A stretch of DNA of 64,000 nt from Doris montereyensis (lineage: Eukaryota; Mollusca; Gastropoda; Nudibranchia; Dorididae). Position 1 is the stretch's first letter. Every line of letters starts with the position of its first letter. Position numbers and translations under genes: made by a program. Location of the stretch: the NCBI GenBank assembly GCA_037039925.1, contig JAXRKP010000467.1, positions 102,501 to 166,500 of the forward strand, read 5' to 3'. The notes below the pieces were generated by a model. The model saw nothing but the letters and a program-made list of their open reading frames with translations, did no database searches and was not told the origin of the DNA. This document shows positions 11,801 through 26,200 of this stretch, piece after piece.

Positions 11801-14800
11801 ACAGAAATTAATAAAACATCATTAAAAAAGCAACAATAGAAAAAAGCAACAAATAAATATAAATCACTATTTGACTTACCTCATCAAAATTAAATGTAAT
11901 GTACAGTTTCACTCGTGGCCGATGAAATAAAAAAATTCAAATTATCTGTTAATGAAATATCTAAAAGATTGGAAGACACAATCTGACTTCGATTTTCTTG
12001 AACAGGAACAAAATAAGCATGTTGCAACTTTCCATCAGTTCTTTCGGTTGAAAAAAGCGAATTTCTATTATTTTAAGATCGCTGGATAGCACCACTATTC
12101 ACTGTCCCCTTAACAAATATTGATATGTAATTAGTAAACTATTACGCTTCTCCTCAGTATAATGATATGTACTTAAATTCCCACCCACATTTCATTTTGT
12201 AATTGATTACTTACTCTCCCACGTATGTTTTGTCTATCACAAATTGATTTAATTAAACAATAAATAGTAAATCATATTATATATTCCAGATCATAATCAC
12301 CTTCTCCAGTCCAAACATCATCACCATCATCATCATCATTATCACTACTATACCGTCATATAGTTTGTATTATTATGATTATCAATATATTACTTTTTAG
12401 GCCTTGTATTGTTGTCACAGAGATTGTGTAACCATATGACAAATTGCCATGCATGAATGGGCAATAAAAATATATTATTGTTATTATTATTAATAGTAGT
12501 GTAGTAGAAGTAGTAGTAGTAGTAGTAGTAATAATTTCATTATTATTATTATTATTATTATTATTAGCTGTTGGCGCTGGAGTTATCGGGTTAACCGATT
12601 AAATTGTAAATCAAATATTTATGTAATCTTTTGTCTCTTCTCGGGTTGAACGATAAATACATGTTACATTAATGAATTCCACATGTAACTATTACCCCTT
12701 AGAAAATTTTGTGTACCGTCCAAACTTTAGCAAATCATGATGGTTTCAAACTATTGCTATAAAAATTTAGAACGAAATCCCAAATCCTGCGCAGTTATGA
12801 GAAATCATTACAAAAAATTACAGATAACAACACATTGTCTTACAATCATCCTGATTTTGGTAAGCTTGTGGATACCTTGGAACAGGAAATTAGTGTACTA
12901 ATAAACTGGTTCCACATGAACTGTATGCAAGCAAATCCAGAAAAATTCCAAGCCCTTGCACTAGGCAAACGAACATTTTCCAAGAAACCCTTTATTCAAA
13001 TTGACTCAGTCTCTACATCTTGTGAAGAAACTGTCAAACTGTTAGGAATAGAGATAGATTATCAATTAAAGTTTGATGCCCACACAAAGATAATGTGCAG
13101 CAAGGCCTCTCAACAACTCAATGTGTTGAAGAGAATTGGTAGATATCTCTCAAAATTAAACAAGCTAGCTATATTTCATACGTTTATTCTTTCTAACTTT
13201 AACTTTTGTCCTTTAGCATGGCATTTCTGTTCGAAATCAAATATAAGGAAATTAGAAAAATCAAGAACGAGCTCTTAGATTTATATTATACAATGACTAT
13301 AGTGATACATATGAAGGTCTCTTGGAGGTGGCAATAAATTCCAACACTGGAAGTGAAATGAATGCTAGCTATGGCCATTGAAACATTCAAAATTTTGCAT
13401 AAATTATCACCATATTGTCTCTAAGATTTAATATCATTTAAAAATAGAAAGTATAATTTCAGATATACAAATGTAGTCAATATCCCTAAACCTAGAACCA
13501 CTGCTTTCAAAAACAATCATTTAAATATGCTGTTGCAGTTCTGTGGAACAAATTACATACCTGAACATTTAAGATCTGAAACAAATTTTAATCAATTTAA
13601 AATCGTATTACTATGTGGAATGGTAAAGCTTGTCAGTGTGTCGTTTGTTTTATATAATTGTGTATCATAGTTATTTGTTAACTGTAGATTTTTAAAGACT
13701 AGATTCTTAATCCCATCTTAGATAGCATTTTGGTAATATTTTCTATTGAAATGTCGCTGAAAAGCCAATAAGGGTTTATTAAGTTATTTCCCTTTGTGAT
13801 AGCTGCATGTCTCTTTTTGTAATGATAATGCTCTTGAATATTGATAATAAAAAAAGACAACCAAAAATTAAGAAACAAGGAATACAAAGAAAGCAAAATT
13901 CCTATTTCTTTCCTTTCCTTCTTTCACTTCTCTTTCATCTTGCAGTTTCCTCTTCATTCACCCTAAGATCTAGGCAAAATCAGACAAACAAACGAATACT
14001 AATATTCAACACTTACACTTTTCAATCTGGATCAAAGAAATGGCTTTCAATACATGGTTTTATCTGTGCTGTACTTTCTTAAAAGATTTTGCTGTATTCT
14101 TCTGAAGTCTGTGTTTCATGGCGTGATTTCTGAGTGAGTCCGTGGTGAATCCTTGTCGTAAAATATAAAGTGGCCACACAAGTAAGAGTGCTACAGTCAC
14201 AATCCGGATACTTGAGCTGATTGGTATTTGATAGTAACTAAGCAGTTTTGTTTTGAAGTATTGACGAATGCCGTCTTTTCCTTAGGTTCCTCTGAAAATC
14301 AGTTTGCCCTTTTCGAGACCGTATTTCAATCACTTCAACACGCTTCAAGCTTGGTTTAAATAATCCATGATCAACACTTCCATTATAGTTTTTAACGTTT
14401 ATGAAAATCAGCTGTCGTTCTTAAACACTTTATTCTTCTAGAAGAGCTTTACAATCATCAGATATGATGGTGTAAATTTTAGGGAGGATATAGCCGCTTA
14501 TGTGCGCTTCCATATTTTCCAGCTGCACGATGTCTTTCAGCTTCACAGACTTCACAATATTGACAAGGTGCAGGGGCTCTTGAGTGGTAATTGGTATTTG
14601 GACACTGATGTAATCTGGCTTTGAAAAATTGAGTAAAAATGTGTCCATGTCCCCTTTGCTGTTCGCCCCGGGGTTTGAGAGGAAAATGCTCTCAACCATA
14701 ACTTGCCTTAGGGCTAACCTGAACTTCTGAGGGTTGGGATTATTCCTATGACCTCTCTTGTTTCTTATTACCGCAAAAAGGTTTTCAATGTAGTCTTGAT

Positions 14801-17800
14801 TGAGTATGCTGGTGATTATGTAACTCATATCCCCTGTGGTGGTAACATCTTGAACAAATATAAGAAGGGCACGGATTGTCTGAAGCCATCCTCTAATACA
14901 CGGCAACGTTACGGATGGTAAACATTGACACAAAGTAAGTAAACAAAATATTATGAAGACTGAATCAAGGCTATATATGTAGAGTACTTAATTTATTAGT
15001 AGTAAAATTAAAGATGTACGTGCTGGAAAAAATCACAACCTATGGCCGACAACAAAGAAAGTGTGAGGACAGAAAGGGGTGTAGACCAGACAGATATTTT
15101 TTGTTTCTTTGAAATTTACCCGTCCACCATTGCAAAGATCTTAGGGTGAATGAAGAGGAAACAGCAAGATGAAAAAGAAGTGAAAGAAGGAAAGGAAAGA
15201 AATAGGACCTACCAGTAGCACCCGCCAACCACCCAATCAGACAGGTACGGATGCATTACAAGTAATTGTTTATTAGAGTGATGGAGATAAGTGGGTCAAG
15301 TGAGAAAGGCTGTATGCAAGTAGGAAGTTATATTGAGGACGAAAGTAATTCACAATCACGTAACAAAACAACATTTGAAAGCATGCATAGAAGGACAGGG
15401 GAAAGCAAAGACAAAAGTGACTGTCACTGAATCTTCCCGAGTGTGTAGGCTTGCCACTGAGTCTATGCGTTGAATTACTCACAAATCAGCTTGAACACTG
15501 CATCAATATATTTTGCGACTGTAAAATATATAAACACAATTTTACAACCACTACCTAGATCTGTAGTCATCCGCAAAAAAGCATTGGATATGGGCTTCCG
15601 AACTTTTTTTTATTTTTTATAATAAGATTTTTACCATCATCATTATTATTATCATTTCATTGTCATCTTTTCACTTCCTCCGATATCATCATATTTCTCG
15701 TCACCGGCAGAATCAAATAATCAAGTGAACGTAAGGGAAAGGTAGTGTGTCTATTACATCACAGGTCGATGCCTTGTTGGTCAATCAGAGCCAACCAGTA
15801 GAGATCAAGCCAAAGATCAAACCCTAGCCACTCCCTCTTCGCCAGTCATCCAGTCTCAACTCAGCCGTTGATAACAGTGACAAAGGGGCGAGTACCATCG
15901 CCACCCCTATGCCACCATTCCAGTCTGACAAGTCGCCCCTATGACATTAACTCTAGTGACATTACGATTGTGAATTTTGCAAAATCTTTCATACACAATA
16001 AAGATGTTCCAATTAGCATCTCAAATATTTTTTCAAAAATGAAAATTTGTATTTTGGGATCTTTGCCTCCTAAGTGACGGAGCTACGATTTGTATAACAT
16101 GCACATAAATCTTCAATGCACATAGATGTATGTATCTAAATAAGTTCTTCAGAACTTTATTTTGTACAGTACAAGATGCCCGCTTGGGCAATCACATTCA
16201 ATGTGTGGCCACACCCTCCACCTAACCTGACCAGCCATTCACTATTGTCCATCATCCGATGTGGTAGTGGTAGACTTACCTGTGCTGTCTCATTCACACG
16301 CCAATGCAATGTAACTAAATGTGCCATCCAAACATATCAAATATGAGCATAGCATGCTGTAAAATAATTGCGTACTCCCATCTATGTTTGACAGCTGATC
16401 AATGTAGGATTTTACGTTACATTAGAATTTTTTACTTAATTTGAGACAATGACCATTTTTTCTGGTTCAATTAAGCGACAAGCATTCCAGTTAAACTATA
16501 ATTTTTATATGAAGAATTCTGTCCCAAAGGAATCGTTCCGATTAAACGGCTGTTTCAATAAAGTGGATTTGACTGTATTATATACTGTAAGCTATACCAT
16601 TCATCAAAAGCAGTTTTATGCATTCATGTCTGTTTATGTTATTTATTTAATTATTTTGTATCCTTTATCCGTCTGTAGGTATGTGAAAAAAGAATTCAAT
16701 TTGGCAGTGTATAAAAGCGAAATGAAGCTACATTGGCCAGCTTTCATATGGATTGTAGAGCTTATAAAAGCCGACTATTTTGTGCTGTTTCTTCAGTTTT
16801 TAGAAATGTATTTTGCTGTGTTGCCAAAAAAAGACAACTTTGATATTTGACTTGCGTTGTACTCATGGGATTGAGAGTTTGGTGTCTTGTGATGGAGGAT
16901 GTGCGTTTCTTGACTTTTGAAATACAGCTACCTCCGCCTAAGAGGCAGGCCCTTCTTAAGAGACTGCTTTTCCCATGTCATAGATTTTTCTGTCTTTAAT
17001 TATCATGTCTAAGAGGTCACCACATACAATAAAATGAAATGAAAATTTAGATTAGCAATGCAGCATTTCTCTCTATCTGAAACATGTCATTGTAGGATCT
17101 ACGCCATGTTTAAGCTTAGAAAATACTAAAATTTCTGCTAGCCGCTCATAGCCAGTGTCAGGTTCTTTGATGCTGACGCCAGACACCCAGCAGCTGAATG
17201 AGACAATGGACATCTATGGTCGGCATGGGCATGTGACATTTGTAGAGCAGTCACTGTCATTGGAACATCTTGTCCAGATACCACCATGACCGATACAAAC
17301 TAGAACATTTTCACTGATAAAGTACTGATGATGGTTTAAATCAAAAGTGAATTAGGCCTTATTGTTTGATGCAGCCGGTACCTAGTGTTTTGACCAGTAG
17401 ACATAAAGAAGAGGAATAAGATTTTCTAGAAATCTTACACTGCATCTTTTCTTCCCAATCTTTCTTATACATCCTCCTTCAGTTGTTTTAACTTTGAGCT
17501 CTAGGCCTCAAGGTCCTACCGATAAATGTTATGTAACGATTATCTAGGATACCTCCACCACCTCCCAATGTAGATAGTTTTCACCTCCGAGACTGTCCGG
17601 ATAAGTTGACCAAATTTGGTTGTCTCCTTAGTACTAGCCCTCTTAGGCTGAGACAACTGTACTTGCATCTAGAGAATGACCAAACGTTTTTTTCCAGGAA
17701 TTATGAAGTATCGTGTACAAAAATTGCAATTGTTTACTTCAATATCTGTTGCTGTTCACATTATTTGAACTGAATGTAGACAAATGGTTCGTGACATGAC

Positions 17801-20800
17801 ATTCAAAGTCTGATCATAATATACTCTTCAATTATTTATAAGAAAGTTAACTTTGAATAATAAAGCTTTTTGACGGGTCTTTTTGGCTTTGCTTGATCCA
17901 GGCACTTGCTTTTTGTCTTTATGCCGCACAGTACGGCTAGGGCGTTGCCAGACGTACATCGATAATGTTCTACCCGAGAGACGTGTAAAAGTCAATAAAA
18001 GTATAGGTGGACAAATTGTGTATATGGACATAAGAATTAGCGTTTTTATGCACACAGCATGATTGTATTATACAGTGTTTAAAAATTGCATGTAAAAGTA
18101 ATTACTTATCGTATCACATATTCTCTTAATCACATCACATATTCTAATACTAATATAAATAATAATTATGGTATTTATATTTTTTTAAAGTTAACATACA
18201 TTATACCTTTAATTACAATGTCTTCTCTATTGTACGATTCCTCTCACACGATTCATCTGCTTAAATACAATACTAGAATGATTTATCAGTGAGAAATACA
18301 GTAGAGCTATCCATTTCAAATCAAGAGAAGAAAAGAAATTGGAGGAAGGTCATTTGATTTCTAAAAAAGTGAATAAAGGGTGATTTCAAAGAAGTTTTAT
18401 CTTGTGTATAGCCCCCACCCCACCTCCCCCCCCTTCATTTACTTATTAACCTCAAAGTTTTTCTTTTCAAAGTATTGTTACTCACGTCAATCGCAGTACT
18501 CAAAATATTAGTCCTGCTGTCTTCCTACAATCCATTGTCTTCCTTTCTTCCTACAATATATTGTCTTCCTTTCTTCCTTCAATCTATTACCTTCCTTTCT
18601 TCCTACAACTACAGTCTTTTTTCTTCTTTCTTCCTACAATCTATTGTCTACCTTTCTCCTTCAATCTATTGTCTTCCTTTCTCCCTTCAATCTATTGTCT
18701 TCCTTTCTCCCTTCAATCTATTGTCTTCCTTTCTCCCTTCAATCTATTGTCTTCCTTTCTCCTTCAATCTATTGTCTTCCTTTCTCCCTTCAATCTATTG
18801 TCTTCTTTCTTGTTTCAATCTATTGTCTTCCTTTCTCCCTTCAATCTATTGTCTTCCTTTCTTGTTTCAATTTATTGTCTTTCTGTCTTCCTACAATCTA
18901 TTGTCTTCCTTTCTTCCTACAATCTATTGTCTTCCTTTCTTCCTACAATCTATTGTCTTCCTTTCTTCCTACAATCTATTGTCTTCCTTTCTTCCTACAA
19001 TCTATTGTCTTCCTTTCTTCCTACAATCTATTGTCTTCATTTCTTCCTACAATCTATTGTCTTCCTTTCTTCCTACAATCTATTGTCCTTTCTTCCTTCA
19101 ATCTCTTGTCTTTTTTCTTCTTTCAGTATGTTTTTCTCAATAGGGAAAGTAATAAGCAAACCAATGTATCAAAAAACAATTCATCTTGCATGCAACTTTA
19201 GTAATCTACTGTAAAAAATGTTGTTTTTCCAAAGTTCCTTCAAGATCACCACTCACGGTTGCAGGAGCATTTAAAAGAGCCAGCAAGAATTCAGCAATTT
19301 TATACTGGAAGGTGAATTTTGATTCCTACACTTAACACAGCTTTTTTTTGTGGCCAGCACATAGGTTCTTCATTAGAAGAGCAGTAAGACTTCAGAAGCA
19401 TTGTTCATCAACCTCACAATAACTAGATCGCCCACAATGTTTCTTGGAGGCTAATGCTTGACTTTATATCATAGCATGTTCTAATGATCAATATCTCACT
19501 ATCAAGAATCTTGTTTTCTTTGTTGCCATCAGCCAAAATGTTTAAACTGTAATATGTCATGACATACATGTAATGTTTATACCACCCATTCCAAATACAT
19601 TCTTCTACTTTCTTTTTATACCTTTTCCTCCCGGATCTTTCTGGTGTCCACAAACTGCCTGCATATGGGGTGGTTTGCAAGTGCTAGGCATGATTGAAAA
19701 GTCTTTTTTACATTGCAAATGTAGAAAACAATATGGCGATTTCAGAAAGACAAAGAATAGCTCCGTAATTGTGGCGACAGCGAAGATATGATGTAGAAAT
19801 AAAGGGATTAGAGGCATTTCTTTTCATCCGATCGGACAGCTACAATAAATTTTCTGTCGTTAATTGTTGATGACATGATTATTTATAATAAAACAGAAAG
19901 CCATGAATGTCTTGATAACGCAGGGATAGAATAGTGTCAAGTGGAAAGAAAGAGTGAAAGGGAAGCAATAAAACCACGGAAATGGGAAATCCACCTTTTG
20001 ATTTGATCTTCCTAAATTTTATTTTTTAACCTGAATATGCTGAATAGTGAATGGCATGAAGTTAATTGAAATAAAATGCAGGTTGTATTCTACAAGGTAA
20101 AGGGATTAAAAGTACATATAGTTGTACAATATTACCTTTATTTTTGTGAATCCTTAATTTCATATTACAATGCAAAGAATTACATGCAAAAAATACATAT
20201 ATTGTTTTGCAATATATGCTAAAAGGCTAAAAAGTTGTATTTCAAGCAAGAGGACTATATTTCTTTAAAAACAGGGTGCAATTATATGCATGTGTCAGTG
20301 TGTGGGTGTTAACTTTTGTTGGTTGATCACAATGTGCAGCGTACCTCTTTTTCTCCCTTATGAAATTTATACAGTGCAATCCCCCGATAACGACATCGCT
20401 CGGGACCGAACAATCATGTCGTTATCAGGGGATGTCGTTATTCAGAATTTTTCAAAATGGCGGTGAAAGGGGGCGTTATTTAGTGAGGCTAGTCAATTGG
20501 GAAGATGTGGTGGGGCCCTGAAAAGGGCCGGTGTGTTGGGGGTGGGTTTGGTAGAGCCAGCAGATGGGTTTACTAGCTGGTTGTCACGGCCTTGGTACCC
20601 TCAGAGATGGAGAAATAATCTCACACGTTGTCATTGGCCGAAAAAGAAGTGTTTTCACTGCTAACAATACGTCTTAATTTTGTCAATATTGATCAAATTT
20701 TCATGTCAAATGTAGTGTTTACGGCTAGACTTATGTCGTTATTGGGAGGTTTCACGTCGCTATTCGGAGTTTTTTTTTACTAATGATATATAGCACAAAA

Positions 20801-23149
20801 AAAACGGACCAGGGATCCATGTCGCTATCGGTGGGGATTGTCGTTATTCGGAGATGTCGTTATCGGGGATTGCACTGTAGCTATTTGACGTACAATGTTT
20901 TACTTCTATTTTTTGCCTTATAGATATATAGGCATTTAGCACTGTACCTGACCTTAACTTTGATGATAAGCATGAACAATTATGATTTTGACTATTTCAC
21001 CATAGGTTTTATTAGTTTTAATGAAACTTTTTCTAGAGAAGAAACTTTAAACATTTCGAAATATTTACATAGTTTCACTTCTTTCATGTTGACAGAAAAC
21101 ATAGTAAAAGGAGTTTTTAACTGATTCTTAGTCTTTGAATTTAAGTCACTTTACTTGGTCTTTTAGTGTTTGCTGTTTGCATTTTAGTTTAAATTTTCTT
21201 GTGATTCTTGCACTTGTTAACTATGTTAACATTTGTACAAATGTTAGTGTGCTTGGTATTAGGATGAAAGTCCATATATATTGTAAAATGCCTTGAGGTT
21301 TTGAATTATGTCTATATTCACTTTATTATTAGCATTATTATGAATCCTTACATGAAAGTGAATATGATCTTGTTCTTAACAATGTAAATTTTATCTCTTT
21401 TTCGGTGGGATTTCATTTCTTCTTCTTTTTCGTTTGCAATGTGAAAGTGTATTACATCACAAGACTGAATTTTAGTGGAGAGACGAAGCATCAGATTTTA
21501 ACCTTCATTGGCATTCACATACATTTCAATTGGAAGGGACACTTTGCTATAAGGAAAATGAAATTGGGTGGACAAATCAGATATATCAAGCAATGTTCAA
21601 AATGATTGAAGAAGGAAGTGCAAAATATATAACATGTTATGAACATCTGAGACTGCTAAAAAGGGATGTCAAGCTGTTTAACAATTTCAATGTTAAAATT
21701 CAGATTTCTTTCAAGAGGACTAAAGCAAACTTAATGTTAATTTTGTTTCTCGTTTCCTTATTTGAACTTATGGTAAAATCATGTTAACAATTATCCATAA
21801 TGATGGAATTTCAATCTCTCTTTTCTGCAGGGGCTTTCTGCCAAAGAATGGCAAAGCAATAAGGAGAGAATGTTTCATCTGTCTTTGTGGAATTATTCTT
21901 CACACTCTTGGTGGCTTTTTAAGACTGTAAATAGGAGAACATATCAAACAGAGATCTCTTTAGTTGACGAAAGACACGTTGGTCAAGCTACAAGCCTATA
22001 ACAGTATAGGATATGCAACAGATTACTCTCAACTGGTCATTTCATCTGAAGGAGAGAGTAAGTTTTCTTAAAATTAAGACATTTAAGAGACAAATGAAAT
22101 TTTTTTAAAACTTTTTTCCACCCTCAACATTAAGTCTTGTAATTATCTCATAATTTTTCGATTAAGTCAACAAAACTCCACTCTCAGTTTGTTTTTCTGA
22201 ACAACATGCTTTCATTTTATTTCTAAAGGACAATTGCAGTATTGTCTTGTGATTTTAAAATAAACTTCATTTAAGATTTTCCTAACTCTCAATTTAGTGT
22301 GTGACCACCTATTTCTTCTTCCTCTCGAACTGAAGGGGACTCGATAGTCCAGAGGCAAGGTGTCGGCCTCTCAACCGAAAGGTAGTGGGTTTGAACCTTG
22401 CCGACGGTTGAAAACTTTTCTCGAATTTTTTTTAGCAAAATCTACCCCATGGTCCAGGTAGGTGGATTGACACCTAGTCCCGTTGGAGCGGACGAAAAAA
22501 GGAGGTCCCATGTGCAGATCACAACACTCTGTGCACGGTAAAGATCCCTTGGCTGTTTACAGGGCAATCCAGGCAAACTTTTAAAAATCCTACCACAAAC
22601 CCCGAGATCACCTTAGTTGTGGGTGTGGATAAATCAAATCAAATCAAAATCAAAAACCTCTTGAACTCTTGATTGGCACCAAATACCACTAGAGATTAGT
22701 AGGATTTATTGCTATTCTGTTACGTAGATGATTTCTTCTCTTTGTAATTTCCTGTTACTTTTGTTTCATATTTCATTGGCTGTATGACTAACAAGCTTAT
22801 TGCTAAAAATCCATCTTCAAGCTAGCTCACAGCAGTATGTTGTGTTCAACTCGTTATTATTTCAATTAATACAAAAAGTAAATGGAAACATTTTATATAC
22901 AACTTCTTCACCTTTAAGATGGAATGAAATATTAATCTGTAAATTCAATATGTAATTTGACGAATTTTATATTTTGTAACACATCACCTGGATAAACCGG
23001 TTCATCACACAAAAAAAGAAAGAAAAAAAAAAAAAGGAATTATTTGTATAGCGCCGATATCCACATAGTAGTGCTCAATGACACTTTACATTTCAACAAA
23101 GTATACAATGAAACATTATGTTATGTTACAACTTATAACATATTATTAT

Positions 23150-23233
<84 letters not shown>

Positions 23234-26200
23234 GATATAATCTAAAATGCAATTATTGTAGACAAACATTTCACTGGTAGGCTACACTAAAAAGTTAAGT
23301 TTTCAATTTCCTTTTGGTGGCCAAAAGACTGGGACTAGTTCTTGTTTCCAGAAAAAGAGAGTTCTAAATGTGGGAAGCCGAAAATTGGAAATCACGGGCA
23401 GAAAACAAGGATTTGAACATTTTTCCTTGAAGTTGTACTTAATGGGACGAACCAAGTGATCGAGAAGGTTTATAAACGGTGATCAAGGATTGAAGATAGT
23501 CCATATAGTTTGGTTGTATCTGTATCTTTAAGGTTCCTAATCTGCCCTATGTTTCGAAGCTGGAAATGGACAGACTAGCACAGTTTTGTGACCTCCTTAA
23601 TATGAAAATAGAGCTGTGTGTCATCTGCATATAGATGTTATTCAAGGTCATGGTTGTGGATAATATCTCCCAGAGGCAACGTGTATGAAATCAAAAGAAG
23701 AGGGCCTAGGGCGGACCCCCTGCGGTACTCCGTATTTGATAGTCATTGCGTTAGATCGACTCCCATTGATATTTACTCTCATTGTACGGCTGGATAGGTA
23801 ATCCTTAAAGCATAGTAGTGCAGATTCAGATATGCCGAGAAGGCCTTTGAAACCCTTGAGGAGTATTCCATGATCAATGGTATCAAAAGCCGCACTTAGG
23901 TCTAATAGGAGTAGCTCGACATTCTCATTATCTTGAAGAGAGCACACAATGTCATTATGCACTCTGTTTAGGTGCTATCCCCTCTTTGTAAGTAGATTGA
24001 TAAGTAGAGGCTTTGGGCGTGTCTAGACCACGTGAGTATTTTGTTACATAACCTTTGTTAATTTTCAGGGGTACAAACAAGACATTTTGTTTTTTTCAAT
24101 AAGTAAGAAGTCAAAATTATCTTAAATCAAGGTATAAAGCACTTAAAATAAATAGTTAAAATATTTTGAAGGAGTATCCGTTCTTAAGAACCGGAGAGAG
24201 ACTTCTAAAAAAAAAATGATTTCATTCCTTTAAAAAAAAAAAAAGTAGGACGGGTAGTCAAATGTCGCTAAAACAAGGTAAAATGTAGTTTTATGAAAAT
24301 TTATTCTGGGGGGGGGGGGGGGGGGGGGGTCAAGAGTATCGAATTTGAGAATTTATCATTTCCATATGCTATGACTCTTCTAGAACCCATCTGTAATAGT
24401 ACAAAACATAAAAACTATTTATAAATGAGGTTTTTAGCCCTCTAAACATACTGCTCTAGACCAAAAATTGACACATTTTATCAAAAATATGGTAAATTTG
24501 CTCATCTTTAGTCCTAATTTTGAAAATGAAAGGGGAGTGAATGGCTGCCATGTATAGTATCGATGTAAAGGGAAATTCATCTCCCTTTGATATATAGTAG
24601 ATGTGGTATTGATGCTACAACACCATAAGCCCCTGTTCATGAAACTTTCCATACCTAAGACAAAGAATTTCAGATGACATCAGCTGTTATCCGGGCAGTG
24701 GACAGGCAAGCACCTGTACGGGAGTAGATGATCCCGCCCTCCATGAGTCTCCTGCTGCCTTGCAGGGGGGTCTTGGTTGACCAAAGGCTAAGGGAGTTAA
24801 CCCTGATAGAAAATAACAACCTGCTGCCTTGCAGGCTGGTCTTGAATGACTAAAGGCTAAGGGGGTTAACCCTGACAGAAAATAACAAGGCCTGGTAGGG
24901 GGCCTCAAGGTGGCAACCCCACCATCTACCTAGGGTACAGTGGGCTAATCCTGCTTATCCAAAACAACCTGATTCAGAGAAGTAAAAGGAAATTAACCAG
25001 CTTGATCTTTGGAAGACGAACTTGGAAACAAACACGGACTGTGATTTTTGGAACATGGAACGTTAGGGCAATAAATGGAAAAGAGTTAGAATTAGTTGAA
25101 GAAATGGAAAAATTCAAAGTAGATATTTTGGCCATTACAGAAACAAAGAAAAAGGACAAGGAATAGAAAATGTAGGACCAAATCATATTTTGATCTGCTC
25201 AGGAGTAGATGTCAAAGATAGAGCTAGAGCAGGAGTAGGCCTCCTAGTGCATAAAAGGCATGAAAAGCTACTAGAAAGTTGGAAATTTATAAGCCCACGG
25301 CTATTAGAGGTAAATATTAAACCAAAAGGACGAGAAATTAAATTATTAATAGCTTATGGACCAAACGAAGACGCAACTAAAGAAGAAACTAGCTGCATAA
25401 AATCTTAAATCCAAACAGGAACTAATGCTTTTAGGAGCTTTTAAACGCTAGAGTAGGCAACAATGTAGAAACGTCCGGAGGAGTAATAGGTAAAGAAGGA
25501 GAGACAACTTCTCCAAATGGAGAGAGACTCATAGATTTTTGTCTAAAGAATAACATGAAAATAGCCAACACCTTTTTCCTCATAAAGATATCCACAAATA
25601 CACAAGAGTAAATGAAGACAGGTGTGAAAGGTCAATGATAGACTACATAATAGTTAGCAGCTCCTTTTTTACAGTACATTGGATGCAAGAGTAAACAGAG
25701 GAGGAGAAATATTTAGTGATCATCACGTAGTGATTGCCAAAATGAGATTACTGACTGAGGAAAACAAACAGAAAAGGAAAGAGAATAAAGCTACTAAACT
25801 CAAAATAGAGGAACTAAATAAATCAGTAGTAAAACAGGTATATCAATCTAGGATAAAAAGCTTTATCAGTGAAAGACAGATGGATCTGAATGAAAGCACA
25901 ATAGAAGAAAAGTGGCAGATGTATAGAGAAATACTCCTCAGTTGTACTGAAGAGGTCTGTGGTAGGAAACAAATTAAAGGAGAAAGGAAAAAAACAGCAT
26001 GGTGGAATGAGAATGTCAAGATTAAGATCAAAGAAAAAAGGATGCCTGTAAGAAATACTTGCAAACAAAGAGACCAGAGGAAAGGATAGATTACGTGAAT
26101 AAAAACAACTATCACCAAAGAGGAAGTGAGGGAAGCAAAACAGGAACAATGGGAAGAGTTTGGACAAAGACTTCAAGAAAGCTATCAAGGAAATCAAAAG

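Noticed and set aside
18475..19214. Three overlapping ~200-codon frames rich in Leu, Ser and Phe
   Set aside because: All are readings of the 26-bp pyrimidine minisatellite.
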